Of a stretch of DNA of 64,000 nucleotides, positions 29,470-41,779 are shown piece after piece (position 1 is the first letter of the stretch; each line of letters begins with the position of its first letter). The stretch lies in assembly GCF_964204645.1 (NCBI RefSeq), contig NW_027437439.1, positions 62,001-126,000 on the forward strand, given 5' to 3'. Position numbers and translations under genes: made by a program. The notes under the pieces were generated by a model. That model searched no databases, was not told where the DNA came from, and saw only the letters and a program-made list of their open reading frames with translations. This DNA comes from Tubulanus polymorphus. Its lineage: Eukaryota > Nemertea > Palaeonemertea > Tubulaniformes > Tubulanidae.

Positions 29470-30391
29470 CTGTGTTGTTGAGATCCGCTGAAATGTGTTC
29501 CTGATATTCGTAAAACCTGACATGCGGCATCAACATGAACAGCATGAAAATACACAATCTAAAAGCGCTTCCCAGACAGTGCACGTATTTACTCCTAGCC
29601 CAAATCAGCTTCGACCAGGCCTCGATCGACGGGTTCTTCAAACAGGCGCTGGCGTGCATCTTCTCCAGCACCGAATCGGCGTCGTTCAAGACGAAAAACC
29701 AGTGCGGCGATTTATCGTAACGATCGCCGTCCGCATCGTAAACCCCGAGATCGTACGAGTATACGACCTTCATGCCGTGATCGGCGGTCATCGTGCGGTA
29801 GACGCCCTCCGTGTTCAAAATAACCGAAAACAAACCGAACGTCCCCACGCGGGCGGCGAACTCTAACGGTCGAAGTTCTAGTTTATTCTCGTCCGTCAGT
29901 AGAACTGCCATATTCGGCGATATTTGGCGGTATACGAGGCGGTAGATTTCGACGAGTTTTGACTCGAGACGCGGGCACGCGGCCGCCGCCGAGACCAGCG
30001 CGTGAACGACGTTGTTACCGTTAACGTCCTTGACCAGCACGTCTGCTCCCTCGGCGATGAGATACCAGACGACATCCGAGCTGCAGAAAATACAAGCCAG
30101 AAACAGCGGGTTCGAAACCACCGACTTGTCGGCTATCTCGTCCGGGTAGCGCCGCTCGGGAACGACGACGCTAGAATCGTCGGTTAGATTTACGGTTAGA
30201 TCTGAATCGATCAAATCCGATCCTCGCTCGAGTTTGAAGAATTCGTCGCGCGTTTTCTTGACGACGCCGAGGTCGTTACGTTTGATGGCGTCCCGGAATT
30301 CGCGGGTTACACGCCTTTTATCGCTTTCCATAATTCGCGGATAAATTCTCCTGAAAAGTTCGCTCCAGTCAACTTGATCGCGAAGTGGCAA
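29470..30391 (-). CDS. Ankyrin-like exon of a possible membrane protein (~307 aa)
   Basis: The frame is GC-rich and open. It begins MPLRDQVDWSELFRRIYPRI (a second ATG lies 20 codons in) and contains ankyrin-like helices: NPLFLACIFCSSDVVWYLIAEGADVLVKDVNGNNVVHALVSAA (positions ~92-134) and LRPLEFAARVGTFGLFSVIL. A hydrophobic helix near the end (LCIFMLFMLMPHVRFYEY) could be a first membrane span. The layout, ankyrins then membrane, recalls TRP-type channels, but no pore was seen. A good donor (CAACACAG|GTAAAC) ends the exon at 29470, so the gene should continue leftward. It lies between receptor copies C and A on the same strand. Base composition differs sharply from its surroundings. Confidence 0.65.
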
Positions 30392-31202
30392 TCAGCTTGG
30401 AATGATTTCGCTTCAAAATCACGATTAGTTTCCGATGATTTGGCAAGAATGTCACAATCAGTTTTCAATGTGTCAATTTCTAAAGAATTTCAAATTCAAT
30501 TTTCCAACGATTTACTAGAACTTACAATCAGATTTCATTTTTCACAATCATTGTCCAACGATAATATCTGTAATGTCACAATCAGTTTTAGCACGTCACT
30601 GTTAAGTTTCTTCCGATTGTTTCGCAATAAATTCAAAATCAGTTGTCAGTTATTCCCTCCGAGATTCCGATCAGTTTTCAATATATGAATCACTCGTCAT
30701 TATCCAGTTTCCAATGTAGTCGCCATAGAAAGTTTAGTTCCTTTCGTATCATATACGATCAAGATTAAGTTGTTTTTTTTAACATTCATAAATTCAACAT
30801 AATCAAATTGTAACGGCAAATATGGAACTGGGTTCGACCGGCTCCCGAAGTTGACGAAATGCTAGCGATGATAAAGTACAACTGGTTGCCAGATCCCAGA
30901 ACTGTGTGACAAACATTCACTGATGAAAAACGCGATTAAAATGACTGTTCAAGTACGTCGCGCACTGGTACGTACATACGAGCTGACGTGTGGAGAGGTG
31001 TTGTATCGATACAGATTCGTTTCAAACGTATTTTATAACTCATCATCGCGGTTTTATTTGCATTTATTACGAGTAATTTATCCGCTGATATGATCGCCGG
31101 CTCGCTGGTGCGTTCGTATAATATGTGGTAAAATATTTATACATCGCTATGAAACGATGTATCTAACCGTGATGTTTATCACTGGCTGTGATATTTGTTA
31201 TT
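30392..31202. other. Intergenic, upstream of the ankyrin-like exon
   Basis: No gene was recognised. The segment 30380-30700 contains repeated CAATCAGTTTnnAATG-like phrases (AATCAGCTTGGAATGATTTC, ACAATCAGTTTTCAATG, ATCAGTTTTCAATATATGAA), a degenerate tandem repeat. The rest is unremarkable. Confidence 0.4.
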
Positions 31203-31330
31203 GGAGAGGGAAAGGGAGAGGGGGCAGAGGGAGAGGCAGAGGCAGTGGTAGAGGCAGAGGCAGGGGCAGAGGCAGGGGCAGGGGCAGGCACAGAGGCAGG
31301 GGCAGGCGCAGAAGCAGAGGCAGGGTCAAG
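31203..31330 (+). repeat. Purine-rich GGCAGA/GGGGCA minisatellite
   Basis: About 128 bp of G/A-rich hexamer-like repeats with periodic C. All bases on this strand are nearly purine, so G-quadruplex or triplex DNA is possible. It gives long open frames in several phases (Gly/Arg- or Ala/Glu-rich), which are artefacts of the repeat. Confidence 0.85.
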
Positions 31331-32556
31331 GGCGGTTTGCTATCATCAAAACTATGAACAAATGAAAGTTAGTATTAATAAACTGTGAATCTGTTTCTGA
31401 GATTAAAACTGAAATATATTTTTGAACCAGAGGTCACCCCGGAAACAATGAACTGCACCAGACGTTAGATACATTCAATCAGCAGCCTTTCAATAGTGAT
31501 CGCTTGAAGCGATGTGGTTCCATGGATACAAAATGATACCCGCATTAAGCGTACGTAATACAATGGATACTCGGTACCGGCAACGCCCCAATATACTCGA
31601 ATATAGTCAACTTTCGAAATGAAATCTGATAAAACATGATTAATTTGTGAGAGAAATAAATAGAGAAATAGGGAAATCCACTATTCTGTTTAAATCACAT
31701 ATCGCGTGGTATATCCGTTGAGAGTCTGTCTCATCGGTAGCGATCATATTACACAAGTGCATATCAGTTTTTGATACTTTGATAATATGACTTCGAAATA
31801 AAACATTTGATTTTCAAGGATTTAATCATGCAAGGGAAGAGCAAGTAGATAAAAGTGATAGTGAATATATATAGTCTATTAAGCATTAAACTTGACTTCG
31901 TATTCTATAGAAAATTGATTGCATATATCGATTATTATATTCAATGCTTCTGATATTTTGCATGAGGTATATTGCACTCTATTTTACTTGGCAATTTCGT
32001 TAACCCGAATCGGTCACCATACGATTCGGTGGTGGCTGAAAAATACTTTCATCCGGTGGCACATTTGGTATAATAGTATAGTATTTATTTTTCATTAGGT
32101 CGTTACATTATTACATTATTGATATCGCATGATATACAGTGACAAAAATGTAACAAGAAAATGTGGGCTACACGAAGAGACCACAAAGATCTATCGGAGC
32201 CGTGCCGCCCTAAAAAAAAAATCAAACCAATCACTCTTACACACACGCTCACACTATCTCAATTTCACTGGTCAGTAAAGGGCTCACCGAGCCCCTTAAA
32301 TCCACATCCTGAAGTAAATACTATTGCATTTAACAAACAATCTACAATTAATCTAATAGCTACGAAAATAACACTATTTCATATGAATTGTTCAGATAAA
32401 GTAGTGATGAAAAAACTGAATGGACCACGGGCCCAAAGGTCGTCGTTAATATCTTTCCTTTGTTCTTTAGATTCATTACTAGAGTTTGGTGCGCGACCAT
32501 GAACATTAAAACGATTCGTTTCAAAGCTCATTTATTGCTACTGAAGTTTTCTTAAT
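31331..32556. other. Intergenic, 3' side of receptor copy A
   Basis: No gene was recognised. The segment should hold the 3' UTR of copy A (stop codon at 32557). Confidence 0.4.
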
Positions 32557-35500
32557 CTACTTCTTTTGTTGACGTTTATATCTCGTTCTAATTGATTTCA
32601 TATCGATAGTTAGTATTGTATATAGAAGCGGATTCAGAGACGAGTTGATCGGTAAAAATAGAACGGCCAGCCAAGCGGCCACCTGGTTCGGTATGTCGAC
32701 CGAAAATACTGCGCAAAACTGAACGATTATTATCGGTAGCCAGCAAAATAAATTACAAAGATTGATTACTAAACTCCTTCGAGCTAAAACCAGTTCGGTA
32801 GGATCGGCTCTACCCGAACCCGACCTACTTCCAGATACGAGTCTATACATCTGAGCGTACGTCGTCATTATCGCAGCCAATATGGCCGCATTGAACAAGG
32901 CAAAAATAGCGAATGAATAGTGCCAGCCATTGACGTCGATCGTCAGTAAATTCATAGGCAAACAAACTCCGGTTGTACCGTAAAAATTGTCTCCGAAGTA
33001 AGACGACGATGACAGCGGTAGAATAGAAACTGTGCTTATAACGAGCCAACAAATACAGCAAATACCGATAACGTATTTCGGAGTTATAATCGGACTTCTA
33101 GAAAACGGGTTGACGATATTTGAATATCTCTGACGCGTTAGAATTAAGAGAAAAGTTAAGGAACCTTCGCACGAAACGGTGACAATAACCCCGGCGAGAC
33201 GACATAATGAGCTATCCGTCCAGGCTTCAGAATTCAGATAATAAACGCCTTTGAACGCGTGGTCAGCTCCTGCGATCAAAAACAAATAGACCGACATCAG
33301 AAAATCACAACCGGCAATATTTATGATGAGGACATCTGAAGATGTGTTACGTGTTCCGGAGGATTCCATCCGCAAAGCTTGAACGCGAAATAAAATAACG
33401 ATACTGTTAGCGAGAAAACTGAAAGATGCGATCATCCAGATGATGGCCCTCAGTACAGCGTTACCCATCAGGTCAGAGCAGGTCGAAAATTGATCAGCTT
33501 CGGGAAGACATCGGTCAACATTCGGTGCCATGCAGCAAAATTTGTAAGCATCCGAAGCGAGGTATTTCAATGATGTAAGATCGCCAAGAACGTTTCTTTT
33601 TACAAATATTACTTCGGCATTTTTGACGAGGTCTAGAATTTCTAGTTTAGCCAGTCCAGAAAAAGCATAGCTAGAAATATAATGTATTCTGTTACTGCTG
33701 ATATTTAACGACTGTAATGCGGATAAACCTTTAAATACATTTTTACCGAGAACCGATATAGAAAGTCCGTGAAGATCGAGAACAGTAAGTGACGTCAGAC
33801 CTCGAAAACTACCGTCTTCTAAATGTTGCAGCGGATTTCCGATAAGAAATAGTTCTTTTAAACCGATCAAACCTGCGAATGTATTAGCAGATAACGATGT
33901 TATGCGGTTGTGAGTAAGGTCTAATGTGTATAGATTGTTTAGATTAGAAAACGCGTTGGGAACGATGTAAGACAAATTATTGCCCGAAATATCGAGAAAA
34001 CGAAGATAAATGAAAGAGTTGAACGTCGACTCGTTAAATACGACTCGGTTATTCGACAAAATCAAAACCCGATTTGATTCTATAAAACGACCAGTAATAT
34101 CTGATAAAAGAGCATTTTCACAATCGATGAAATGACCCCGGCAATTACAAAACTCAGGACACGTGACCTTACAGTATGACTCGTCATCCGAGTTATATTT
34201 GCAATTTACGACACCATCGCAAACTTCAGATTGCGGAATACATCGATTTTCCTGGCCGCATTTAAACATTCCCGGACACGACCAAGTCTCGCAGTTTCGT
34301 TCATCTTCTGAATTAGGACAATCGGATCGACCGTCACAAACGTGTCTGATTGGTATACAGTAAGATGCCGGACATTTTACAGTACCAGCCGCGCATTCGA
34401 AGTCATTACACGCGAGTATATGTTCAAGATTTCTACATACCGGGAAACCAATCGGCATCCTTTCTAAAATACACCTTTCGTGTCGGGAATAACAGCGAGG
34501 AGAATTGAACGAACATCTTTGTTCATTTGATTCCTTACACAGATCTGTGAAACGAGTCGTACAGTGATTGTCATTATTACAGTAAACCTCGGGATTCACT
34601 GTCATATTAGTGACCAATTCGTCTTCTTCGAGACTTCCGCTGCAATCCACGACACCATCCCGATACAACTGAGAACTAATACATTCACCGTCCGCGCACG
34701 AGAACCCCTGACAAAGTTCGGAAGTGCATCCAATCTCATCGGAGCCGTCTTTACAGTTGGTTAGTCCGTCACATCGTTTATAACTATCGATACATTGGTG
34801 ATTGGAACAGCGATATTGCGTAGATAAACACGGTGGATGATAGCACGAGTTCTCATCCGAGCCATCGACGCAATCTCTCATAAAGTCGCAGAAACCGCTA
34901 ATCGATATAACCTGTCCATCGTTACAGCGGAACTGACTGTGTAAATTGATATCCGTACAATCGAGTTCATCTTCACCGTGTTGACAGTCGTGTCTGGTAT
35001 CACATACGCGATGGTCGCTGATACATCTTTGATCGTTACATTCAAACTGCCACGATTTACAACCGCTTATAGAAGCTAACTCTTCACCAGTTACATTATA
35101 GGTACACAACACGGAATGCACTTTATCTTTTGTATCATCGAAGGCAGTCACTGACCATTTCACTGATTGAATATAAGTAATTTTATTTCTGGTCACCATT
35201 GGTTTGATGACTTTAAATCCGCCGCGGTCCATTGTCAGTATAGCGCCATATTGATGTCGATGTTGAAATTCGCTGACCAAGTTTTTATCGTCACTTTCTG
35301 TATTTGAGGTGATTTTTACTATTTCGGCGCGGAAACTGTGACACATTTCTCTGGCACTCCGAATATTCAAACCTCGATTGTTTTTCCAGTCGGTTAGTAT
35401 TTGATAACATTGTCCCGAAATAGTTACCCAACCTCTTGGACAGGTTGAATTTATCAAAGTAATATCGGGAATCGTTTGATCTATTATTTTATTTAAGTCT

Positions 35501-35811
35501 GTATTTGTTGAATTGTTTTCGACGTTTATCGTTAAATTCTGTTTGTTTTTGATATCGATTCTCTCAGATTCACAAATGAATGTCGTGTGCGTCTCCTCGA
35601 TTTGACACGGGAATCGAACCCAGTTCGCTGATCCTCGTGGATTATTCAGTATCATCGCCGTACACGGCATATTGACGTCATTTATCGGTTGTTTTCTTAG
35701 CGGAGATATCAATCCTCGAATAACTTCTGGTATCGTTTCATTAATAACAGGTTTATACCACTCTGTGTAGCTCAATGGTTTACCGTCAGTCCACGTGTAA
35801 TAACCATCATT
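32557..35811 (-). CDS. Receptor copy A, exon 3: C-lectin end, LDLa repeats, LRRs, 7TM
   Basis: This exon begins at an acceptor (CACGAAACAG|AATGATGG) in phase 0 and encodes ~1084 residues to the stop. Order: second half of a C-type lectin domain (NDGYYTWTDGKPLSYTEW), a further lectin-like unit (CPRGWVTISGQCYQIL), LDLa modules such as CDTRHDCQHGEDELDC and CDGLTNCKDGSDEIGC, LRR cap CPEFCNCRGHFIDC, about seven LRRs, then seven helices. TM3 ends RQRYSNIVNPF (RY kept from the D/ERY motif), and TM7 contains NPLLYTI. It should couple extracellular ligand binding to G proteins at the cell surface, like GRL101 and relaxin receptors. The ligand is unknown. Confidence 0.9.
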   Translation of the reverse strand, partial: NDGYYTWTDGKPLSYTEWYKPVINETIPEVIRGLISPLRKQPINDVNMPCTAMILNNPRGSANWVRFPCQIEETHTTFICESERIDIKNKQNLTINVENNSTNTDLNKIIDQTIPDITLINSTCPRGWVTISGQCYQILTDWKNNRGLNIRSAREMCHSFRAEIVKITSNTESDDKNLVSEFQHRHQYGAILTMDRGGFKVIKPMVTRNKITYIQSVKWSVTAFDDTKDKVHSVLCTYNVTGEELASISGCKSWQFECNDQRCISDHRVCDTRHDCQHGEDELDCTDINLHSQFRCNDGQVISISGFCDFMRDCVDGSDENSCYHPPCLSTQYRCSNHQCIDSYKRCDGLTNCKDGSDEIGCTSELCQGFSCADGECISSQLYRDGVVDCSGSLEEDELVTNMTVNPEVYCNNDNHCTTRFTDLCKESNEQRCSFNSPRCYSRHERCILERMPIGFPVCRNLEHILACNDFECAAGTVKCPASYCIPIRHVCDGRSDCPNSEDERNCETWSCPGMFKCGQENRCIPQSEVCDGVVNCKYNSDDESYCKVTCPEFCNCRGHFIDCENALLSDITGRFIESNRVLILSNNRVVFNESTFNSFIYLRFLDISGNNLSYIVPNAFSNLNNLYTLDLTHNRITSLSANTFAGLIGLKELFLIGNPLQHLEDGSFRGLTSLTVLDLHGLSISVLGKNVFKGLSALQSLNISSNRIHYISSYAFSGLAKLEILDLVKNAEVIFVKRNVLGDLTSLKYLASDAYKFCCMAPNVDRCLPEADQFSTCSDLMGNAVLRAIIWMIASFSFLANSIVILFRVQALRMESSGTRNTSSDVLIINIAGCDFLMSVYLFLIAGADHAFKGVYYLNSEAWTDSSLCRLAGVIVTVSCEGSLTFLLILTRQRYSNIVNPFSRSPIITPKYVIGICCICWLVISTVSILPLSSSSYFGDNFYGTTGVCLPMNLLTIDVNGWHYSFAIFALFNAAILAAIMTTYAQMYRLVSGSRSGSGRADPTELVLARRSLVINLCNLFCWLPIIIVQFCAVFSVDIPNQVAAWLAVLFLPINSSLNPLLYTILTIDMKSIRTRYKRQQKK

Positions 35812-35888
35812 CTGTTTCGTGAAGAAAATGAAATATATCACTTCTTTAAAAATCTTTCGATTTTAATTCATCTTTACATTAGTCTTAC

Positions 35889-37241
35889 CTTCCATTTTAA
35901 TCCAATCATCATTATGAGCGCTTTTAATGTGTACGCCATTCGGCGAAGTTCTGTAGCGAATAATCTTTTGATGGAAATCATTTCCTGTTCTGAGTTGATA
36001 CTGAGTAGATGTCCCGCGTACTTCTGTCTACAGTATATTTCAGCGTTCTCCCAATTCAGACGTTCATCTCTGATGAATTTGATGCAAGAAATTCCGGAAT
36101 CCAGAAATCCTTGTTTACAGTAGAAATCATCGAAATGTTTAATCGGTAACGACTCGTGTAAAGTGTATTGTATTTGAAATGTCGGGATATGATTATTAAC
36201 TTCAAAACGCAGAGTATTATCTGTTAAACTATGAAATATAAATCCACGAACCGCGTTATTTTCACATATTTTAGTTTCATGTTGGTTACTAATAATTTTA
36301 GATATTTTTCCATTTAGGAAAAGGTTGAAAATAATAATCTGCATCAATATGATCGGATCATTTCGACGGGCATTGTTTGTTTCACATGAAACTAGTCCAA
36401 TAGATTTGACAATAAATCTGTAATATTGAAATATATTTTGTTGTATCGGGTTTTCAAATTTATATGAAATAGATTTTAATGTACCTCCTGCCTCACCCGG
36501 GTAGTTCGGTGACTGCACGAGTCCACATTGATCTTTAGTAGTAACTGGAAGACGGGAACCGGCAAATCCAAAACTTTCCGCTTTTTTCACTCCTAGACAT
36601 TTACGACGTAGTTTAACTATTAGTGGATACTGCCAGAATCCAATCTCATAAACTGTGAAATCTACAGTGTTTAATACGAGACTGTTATTAAGAAACTGAT
36701 TACTCAAACTCAGAAACTGATCACATCGCCATGACATCTTGAGAAAACATCGGTCAATTTGATATTCGTGTTCTGATAATATGTGAATATTTTTCGAGCG
36801 AAGGCGTCGATTTTCAGGTGTAATCACGAGACAGTGTGACGTCATATTGATCTGACGTTCTTCATCCTGTAGAACGTAACCGTCACAATCAGTAGGAGCT
36901 AATTTAAGATATGACCTGCTGGGATCACCAACTGTTAACTGATTGTTATAGTAATAAGCGTATGCTACTACAGTAACCGGTCCACCTGATGTAATCAGGC
37001 TGACGACAGATCGACCGTAGTATGAACCAGGACAATACGGACCATAGCGTCTAGCTGTGAAATTACTACCATCAAATATATAAAAACCAGCTCGATCACA
37101 GTTTTCTGATAACACTGTTAGTTTCAACTGTTCTTCATAGATGTTCACTTTCCAGTTTAGTTGTAATGTAGTTACACGATACAATGTATTCTTTGTTCTC
37201 GGGAACAATCGATTATCTGATATTGAGTTTGTGAGTGAATG
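35889..37241 (-). CDS. Receptor copy A, exon 2: CUB-like region and lectin start
   Basis: 451 codons, with both boundaries in phase 0: acceptor ATATTCCAG|CATTCACTC and donor AAATGGAAG|GTAAGACT. The exon encodes beta-rich CUB-like modules, one clear at CGLVQSPNYPGEAGGTLKS, and the first half of a C-type lectin fold (CIKFIRDERLNWENAEIYCR, GHLLSINSEQEM, MMIGLKWK). The intron splits the lectin at the conserved W-I/G-L region and is about 77 bp long. Copy B's exon is three codons shorter. Confidence 0.85.
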
Positions 37242-37549
37242 CTGGAATATAAGAGAATTGATTACAACATTGAACGTTTACAATACGACAATTTCAAACC
37301 AATCACAACCTGAAAATATCGATGATAGTTGTAATCCAAAATAAATTTAAATTCTTACACAAATCATCATAATTACTCTGCGTAAACAACAAGTGCGTCC
37401 GAATATATTGTAATTTGGGTCACACATAACATTGTTATTCCAATTTTTTCGATAAAGTTTCGCTGGTCAATATCGCCATCAAAATCATAGATTATTACAA
37501 TGATTCTATTACACGAACCTAATTTACAAATTCACTGTAATAAACTTAC

Positions 37550-38785
37550 CGATATCTGTGGCTTGTTGACGTAGACGTCTGATATTGTCATCGATTTCGC
37601 TTCAAATTCTATTTTCAAATTCGATCTTAAATAATCCGATGTCGTTAAAACGCACAGAATCACGAGAAATCCGTCTGATTTTACACTCAGGGATTTAAGA
37701 TGGTTAAAACTGAGTAAAATATCAGTTCTCACAATACGTAACCCTTCCTGTTTATATACACCAACGACACCTGGTGACGAGACGAGATCACGTGTCCAGT
37801 TGAAGACGACGTACTGCAGAACATCGATAGTGATAGACCAGCAGTATAAGTCTTTAGACTGAGTTACTATAGGTGGTATTCCATCAATTGTAGTGAGCAG
37901 TCCTGATTTATTGTAGACTTGAATTAACGGGTTAGAGATGTTCCAATCTGATATTTGGTAAACTTGCACGAGTAACTGTGACTTAAACGACAGTTTATTT
38001 GAAATGAATTCAATACGTGCTTTATTAGTTTTAGTATAAAACGATGAAGGCGGATGTCCGGTTTGTTCTCGTATAAGAGCTATAGGTTCACTGGTTCTGT
38101 TCCATCCGTCGTAAATTTGAGGACGAGTTTTCATCGGATCCTCACCTGGTCTTAATCTGAAATCTATCTCTATAAACGTTAAATTCATTGCAAACCTGTC
38201 TGGCATCTCGATCCATTCAAACAACAATTTACATCGCCGAGTAGAAATTGTGAATTTATAACCTGTTTGAGTTGGTATTTCGTTTACTGCACGTTTTGAG
38301 CATTTATGTACAATTTTCAAACGACTCTGTTCTTCAAAACGATATATAATATAAAGCCGACTACCTCGCACTCCATCGATGTTACTCCTAAACAACAACG
38401 AAATCAAATCGTTACTGCGGATATCTAGTTGTTTTCTTCCGGTAGCGCAGAGTTTGTTGTCGGACTCACCGACGAGTAGGTAGTTTTCGTTACAGAATAT
38501 CGACGGCTCGATGTCGTAGTAAACGTGAACGAGAAAACTTCCCGGTAAAGAGCTGTTTACGAACCAACGGCATTCAACACCGCGCACTAACGACGGATAG
38601 TTCGGTGAAACGATGTAACCAGACGTAGAATCGACGGAGTATTGAGTGCTGTTACAAGATGAACTGACTGTAACAGACGCGGCTTCCTCGGCAGAGTTTG
38701 CGCGATCAGTCCGCGTAAATATACAGTCTCCGCAAGCGATCAGTAAAACTACGAACAACGCTTTCATTCGCTGCATATTGAACAC
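37550..38785 (-). CDS. Receptor copy A, exon 1: signal peptide and CUB domains
   Basis: 412 codons from ATG at 38785 to donor TCG|GTAAGTTT. A signal peptide (residues ~8-25, MKALFVVLLIACGDCIF) is followed by a CUB domain with GYIVSPNYPSLVRGVECRW and LLVGESDNKLCA. A CUB-like second unit and a long beta-rich region with several N-glycosylation sites follow. With exons 2 and 3 the protein is about 1947 residues. The start was chosen because the signal peptide follows it directly and all three copies share it; a second ATG five codons in (MKALF) is equally good. Confidence 0.88.
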
Positions 38786-39240
38786 AATTCACGCTTCAAA
38801 ACAAATACATCTCTAACTATCTCCAAGTTTGCGCGACATTTCTCATAAGAGTCGTTGCAAAGTAATGACGAGTTGTCAGAATGTCAGAAGTTGACGAATT
38901 GATCGAGTCCAATTGTTTTGTAAAAAGATCTCCCATCAAACTGGCGCCAGTGTCGTATTTCTGTTACTTTCACCTGCGCTCGGTTTCGCAGTAATTACCG
39001 CGGTTTCTAAATTTAGACGTGTTTCAATATATCGTGTTCTATAATCATGTGCAATTATTTCTCTAAAAATATTTACTGTCACTCCCGAACTGCGTTCAGT
39101 TTGTGATAATATTCGACGACATTTTCTATCTATACCTCAAAATATTCTGCGTCTCTGTAAAACACTTCGTCAATATCTGTTTCGACAATTCATACTCTAC
39201 AGTCAATATGATAACTGAGTTGAAGCTAAGTGACGCGCGT
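38786..39240 (-). promoter_or_regulatory. Conserved 5' flank of receptor copy A
   Basis: Homologous along its length to the flanks of copies B and C, then diverging after GAGTTGAAGCTAAGTGA. It probably carries promoter and 5' UTR. It contains a palindromic ACCGCGGT near 39000. Confidence 0.5.
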
Positions 39241-39315
39241 GGATATCTGATTCTGGCGGGTGAGGACTGGTTCGGTACTAACTTTTCGCAGAGCCAACGC
39301 CAACCAAGTAAGACT

Positions 39316-39470
39316 CGGATGACAGCGGTAGAAAAGAAACTGTGCTTATAACGAGCCAACAAATGCAGCAAATACCGATAACGTATTTTGGAGTTATGAT
39401 TGGACAGCTAGAAAACGGGTTGACGAAATTTGAATATCTCTGACGTGAAAGAATTAAGTGAAAAATCAAA
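39316..39470 (-). pseudogene. Receptor 7TM fragment (TM3-TM4) upstream of copy A
   Basis: The minus strand reads RQRYSNFVNPFSSCPIITPK then YVIGICCICWLVISTVS, nearly the same as exon 3 of copies A/B around TM3-TM4. About 155 bp are kept. It abuts the conserved 5' flank, as if an older tandem unit's 3' part had been mostly deleted. Confidence 0.85.
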
Positions 39471-39529
39471 GCAGTCTCTATTCATCACTCTTGATGGCTA
39501 GAATTTATGAATACAAATAACAGTATTTC

Positions 39530-39548
39530 CTGCTGCTGCTGCCGCTAC

Positions 39549-39584
<36 letters not shown>

Positions 39585-39604
39585 ACACTACTACTGCTGC
39601 TGCT
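39530..39604 (+). repeat. Interrupted CTG/CTA microsatellite
   Basis: CTG triplets are broken by CCGCTACACTACTA-type interruptions. The preceding sequence (7TM scrap, then TCTTGATG...AATAAATA) is related to that before the long CTG tract at 41450, so the two tracts are duplicate loci of very different length. Confidence 0.85.
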
Positions 39605-39715
39605 AAGATCGTTCTAAGATTATTCTTCGAATTCAGTGATAATTCGAGTGACAGACAATGGACATTTGATTAATTGAATTTTTTGTATATTTCCTATGTT
39701 GATATCATCTTAATT

Positions 39716-41335
39716 TATTTTAGGTGATAATCAATTGCAAATAGTTCTAAGATTTGTGCTTTATTCCTGTGACAATTCGAGTGACAATTCAATAATGGAA
39801 ATGTGATTGATTGTGTTGCAAATTTATATTTATTTTAATTCGATTTTGAAAGGATTTAAATTACTGCATAGAACTATCATTTTAACGAGGACTGTTAGAG
39901 AATATCTGATATTATATCTACTTCATATATTAGGTAGGATATTGAAGTGCACATATGTCTCTCACGTGAGGTTAGGTTAGTAAAAAGGGTGATCTATAAT
40001 ATTTTTATCAATTAGGTCCACTAATCTAAATAGTAATATGCGAAGTTGCCGAGGGATGCTTTCGACAGTTCACATCTCGTGTATGAATTAGTATAGTTGA
40101 CTCCCTGTCTCTGGGATCTCACTCGGGAATCCAACCTAAACTTAAACATTGATTCTTCCAGTCAGAATAGAAATATGAAATTGTTGTTTTTCAGATTAGC
40201 CATTCCTCACTAAGGACCTGATTGCTGCCAATATCACGAGGCTGACTAAACCAATGCTGTGAACTCCAGGCTTTTCTAGATAATCCATGATGCTCCACAC
40301 AGAAATTAGTGGTGAGTAGATTTGTTATTTTTAATACTAACTATAACAGATTACAATGTGCATGTATCGAGCCAAATAAGAAATTATTATTGAGATCAAT
40401 ACTTTTTTCAGATAAGCTCTACATCCTCAGGACCTGATTGCTGCTGTCAATGCTTGCTGAATAAACCAACAAGACCGGACCGATATTATTCCCGTTGCTT
40501 GGGTGTCACATCTCCCAATGAAATGATAACTGATCGAAAAAATTCATGAAGTTCCACTCATGAATCGATGAGCAGACATTTTTATTTGAATTCTAAATGT
40601 CAAACTTAAGTTAGGCCGGATTCAAGCTGATTCAAGTCTCATTAAACACTTAAGTTGCTTTCTCAGAGACGATCTTCCTGTGCAGGATCTGATTGCTGCC
40701 AATGCGCGTTGACTAAACCGACAAATACAGTTTCCAGATTCCAGACCTTCCTCACTTCATCAGGACCTGATTGCATCGAGTACGTCCCGACTAAAACAAC
40801 CTGGTCTGATAGGGGACTCCTGTGAGCTGAATGTTAAATCCCTTCGAGGAAAAGATGATCTAAAACTGTTCGCATAAATCGGTGAGTAGAAATGATAAAT
40901 TATTTCTCTATAGGAAACTGAGGTGAGGTTAGATCTTAATTTTAACAGGGAATTTCGTGTTCACTCACGGGTGACGAGGGTGGATATACAAACTACCATC
41001 GTCACGCATTGAATCATCCATTAGAATTTCAAGTATTGGTTTTTTTTTAAATAATGCACTTTCGCCATTTCTCTGGATCTGTTTGCTACCGTGTCGATTG
41101 GACCAACCCAAATCGACTGGAGGACTCAAACTCTTCCGGAATAAACTAAGGAGCTCCACGAGTCGCATGAATCATGGCGAGTAGACATTTTGTGGAGTCA
41201 AAATGTCTAATCACCATGATTTAATTTCAATACACTGCATAGCTATGTGATGTCCATTCAAAACTTGTGTTTCAAAAATGAGCGCAAATTATCGCAACAA
41301 TGGGGACCTCGAGGGACCGCCACAAAATGGAAACG
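39716..41335 (+). repeat. Segmental duplication, copy 1, with exon-like non-coding modules
   Basis: Homologous to 45340-46930. It contains four related modules (about 40195-40311, 40412-40567, 40667-40881, 40949-41176). Each starts after a T-rich CAG, carries a GACCTGATTGCTG-like core and AAACC, and ends at or near GGTGAGTAGA. No open frame runs through the modules. They look like repeated exons of a non-coding transcript with acceptor and donor sites, or a tandem repeat that mimics them. Confidence 0.65.
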
Positions 41336-41449
41336 ACTTTTAGAAAACGGGTTGGCGATATTTAGATATATACGATATTTAGAATTGAGAGATATGTTAA
41401 AGCAGCCTCTATTTATTACTCTTGATGATTTGAATAAATAAAAATAACT

Positions 41450-41674
<225 letters not shown>

Positions 41675-41779
41675 ACGATATTTAGATATATACGCGATAG
41701 TTCTAAGAAATTCGAGTTTCAGACAATGGACATTTGATTAATTGAATTTATTGCATATTTACTATGATGATATCGTCTT

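Noticed and set aside
29495-29866. 123-residue plus-strand frame opposite the ankyrin-like exon
   Set aside because: It is antisense of a GC-rich coding exon, where stops are rare by composition; the minus frame has the domain signal and the splice donor.
31157-31388. Gly/Arg-rich and Ala/Glu-rich open frames
   Set aside because: Both are readings of the purine minisatellite in different phases, with no conserved flanks or splice sites.
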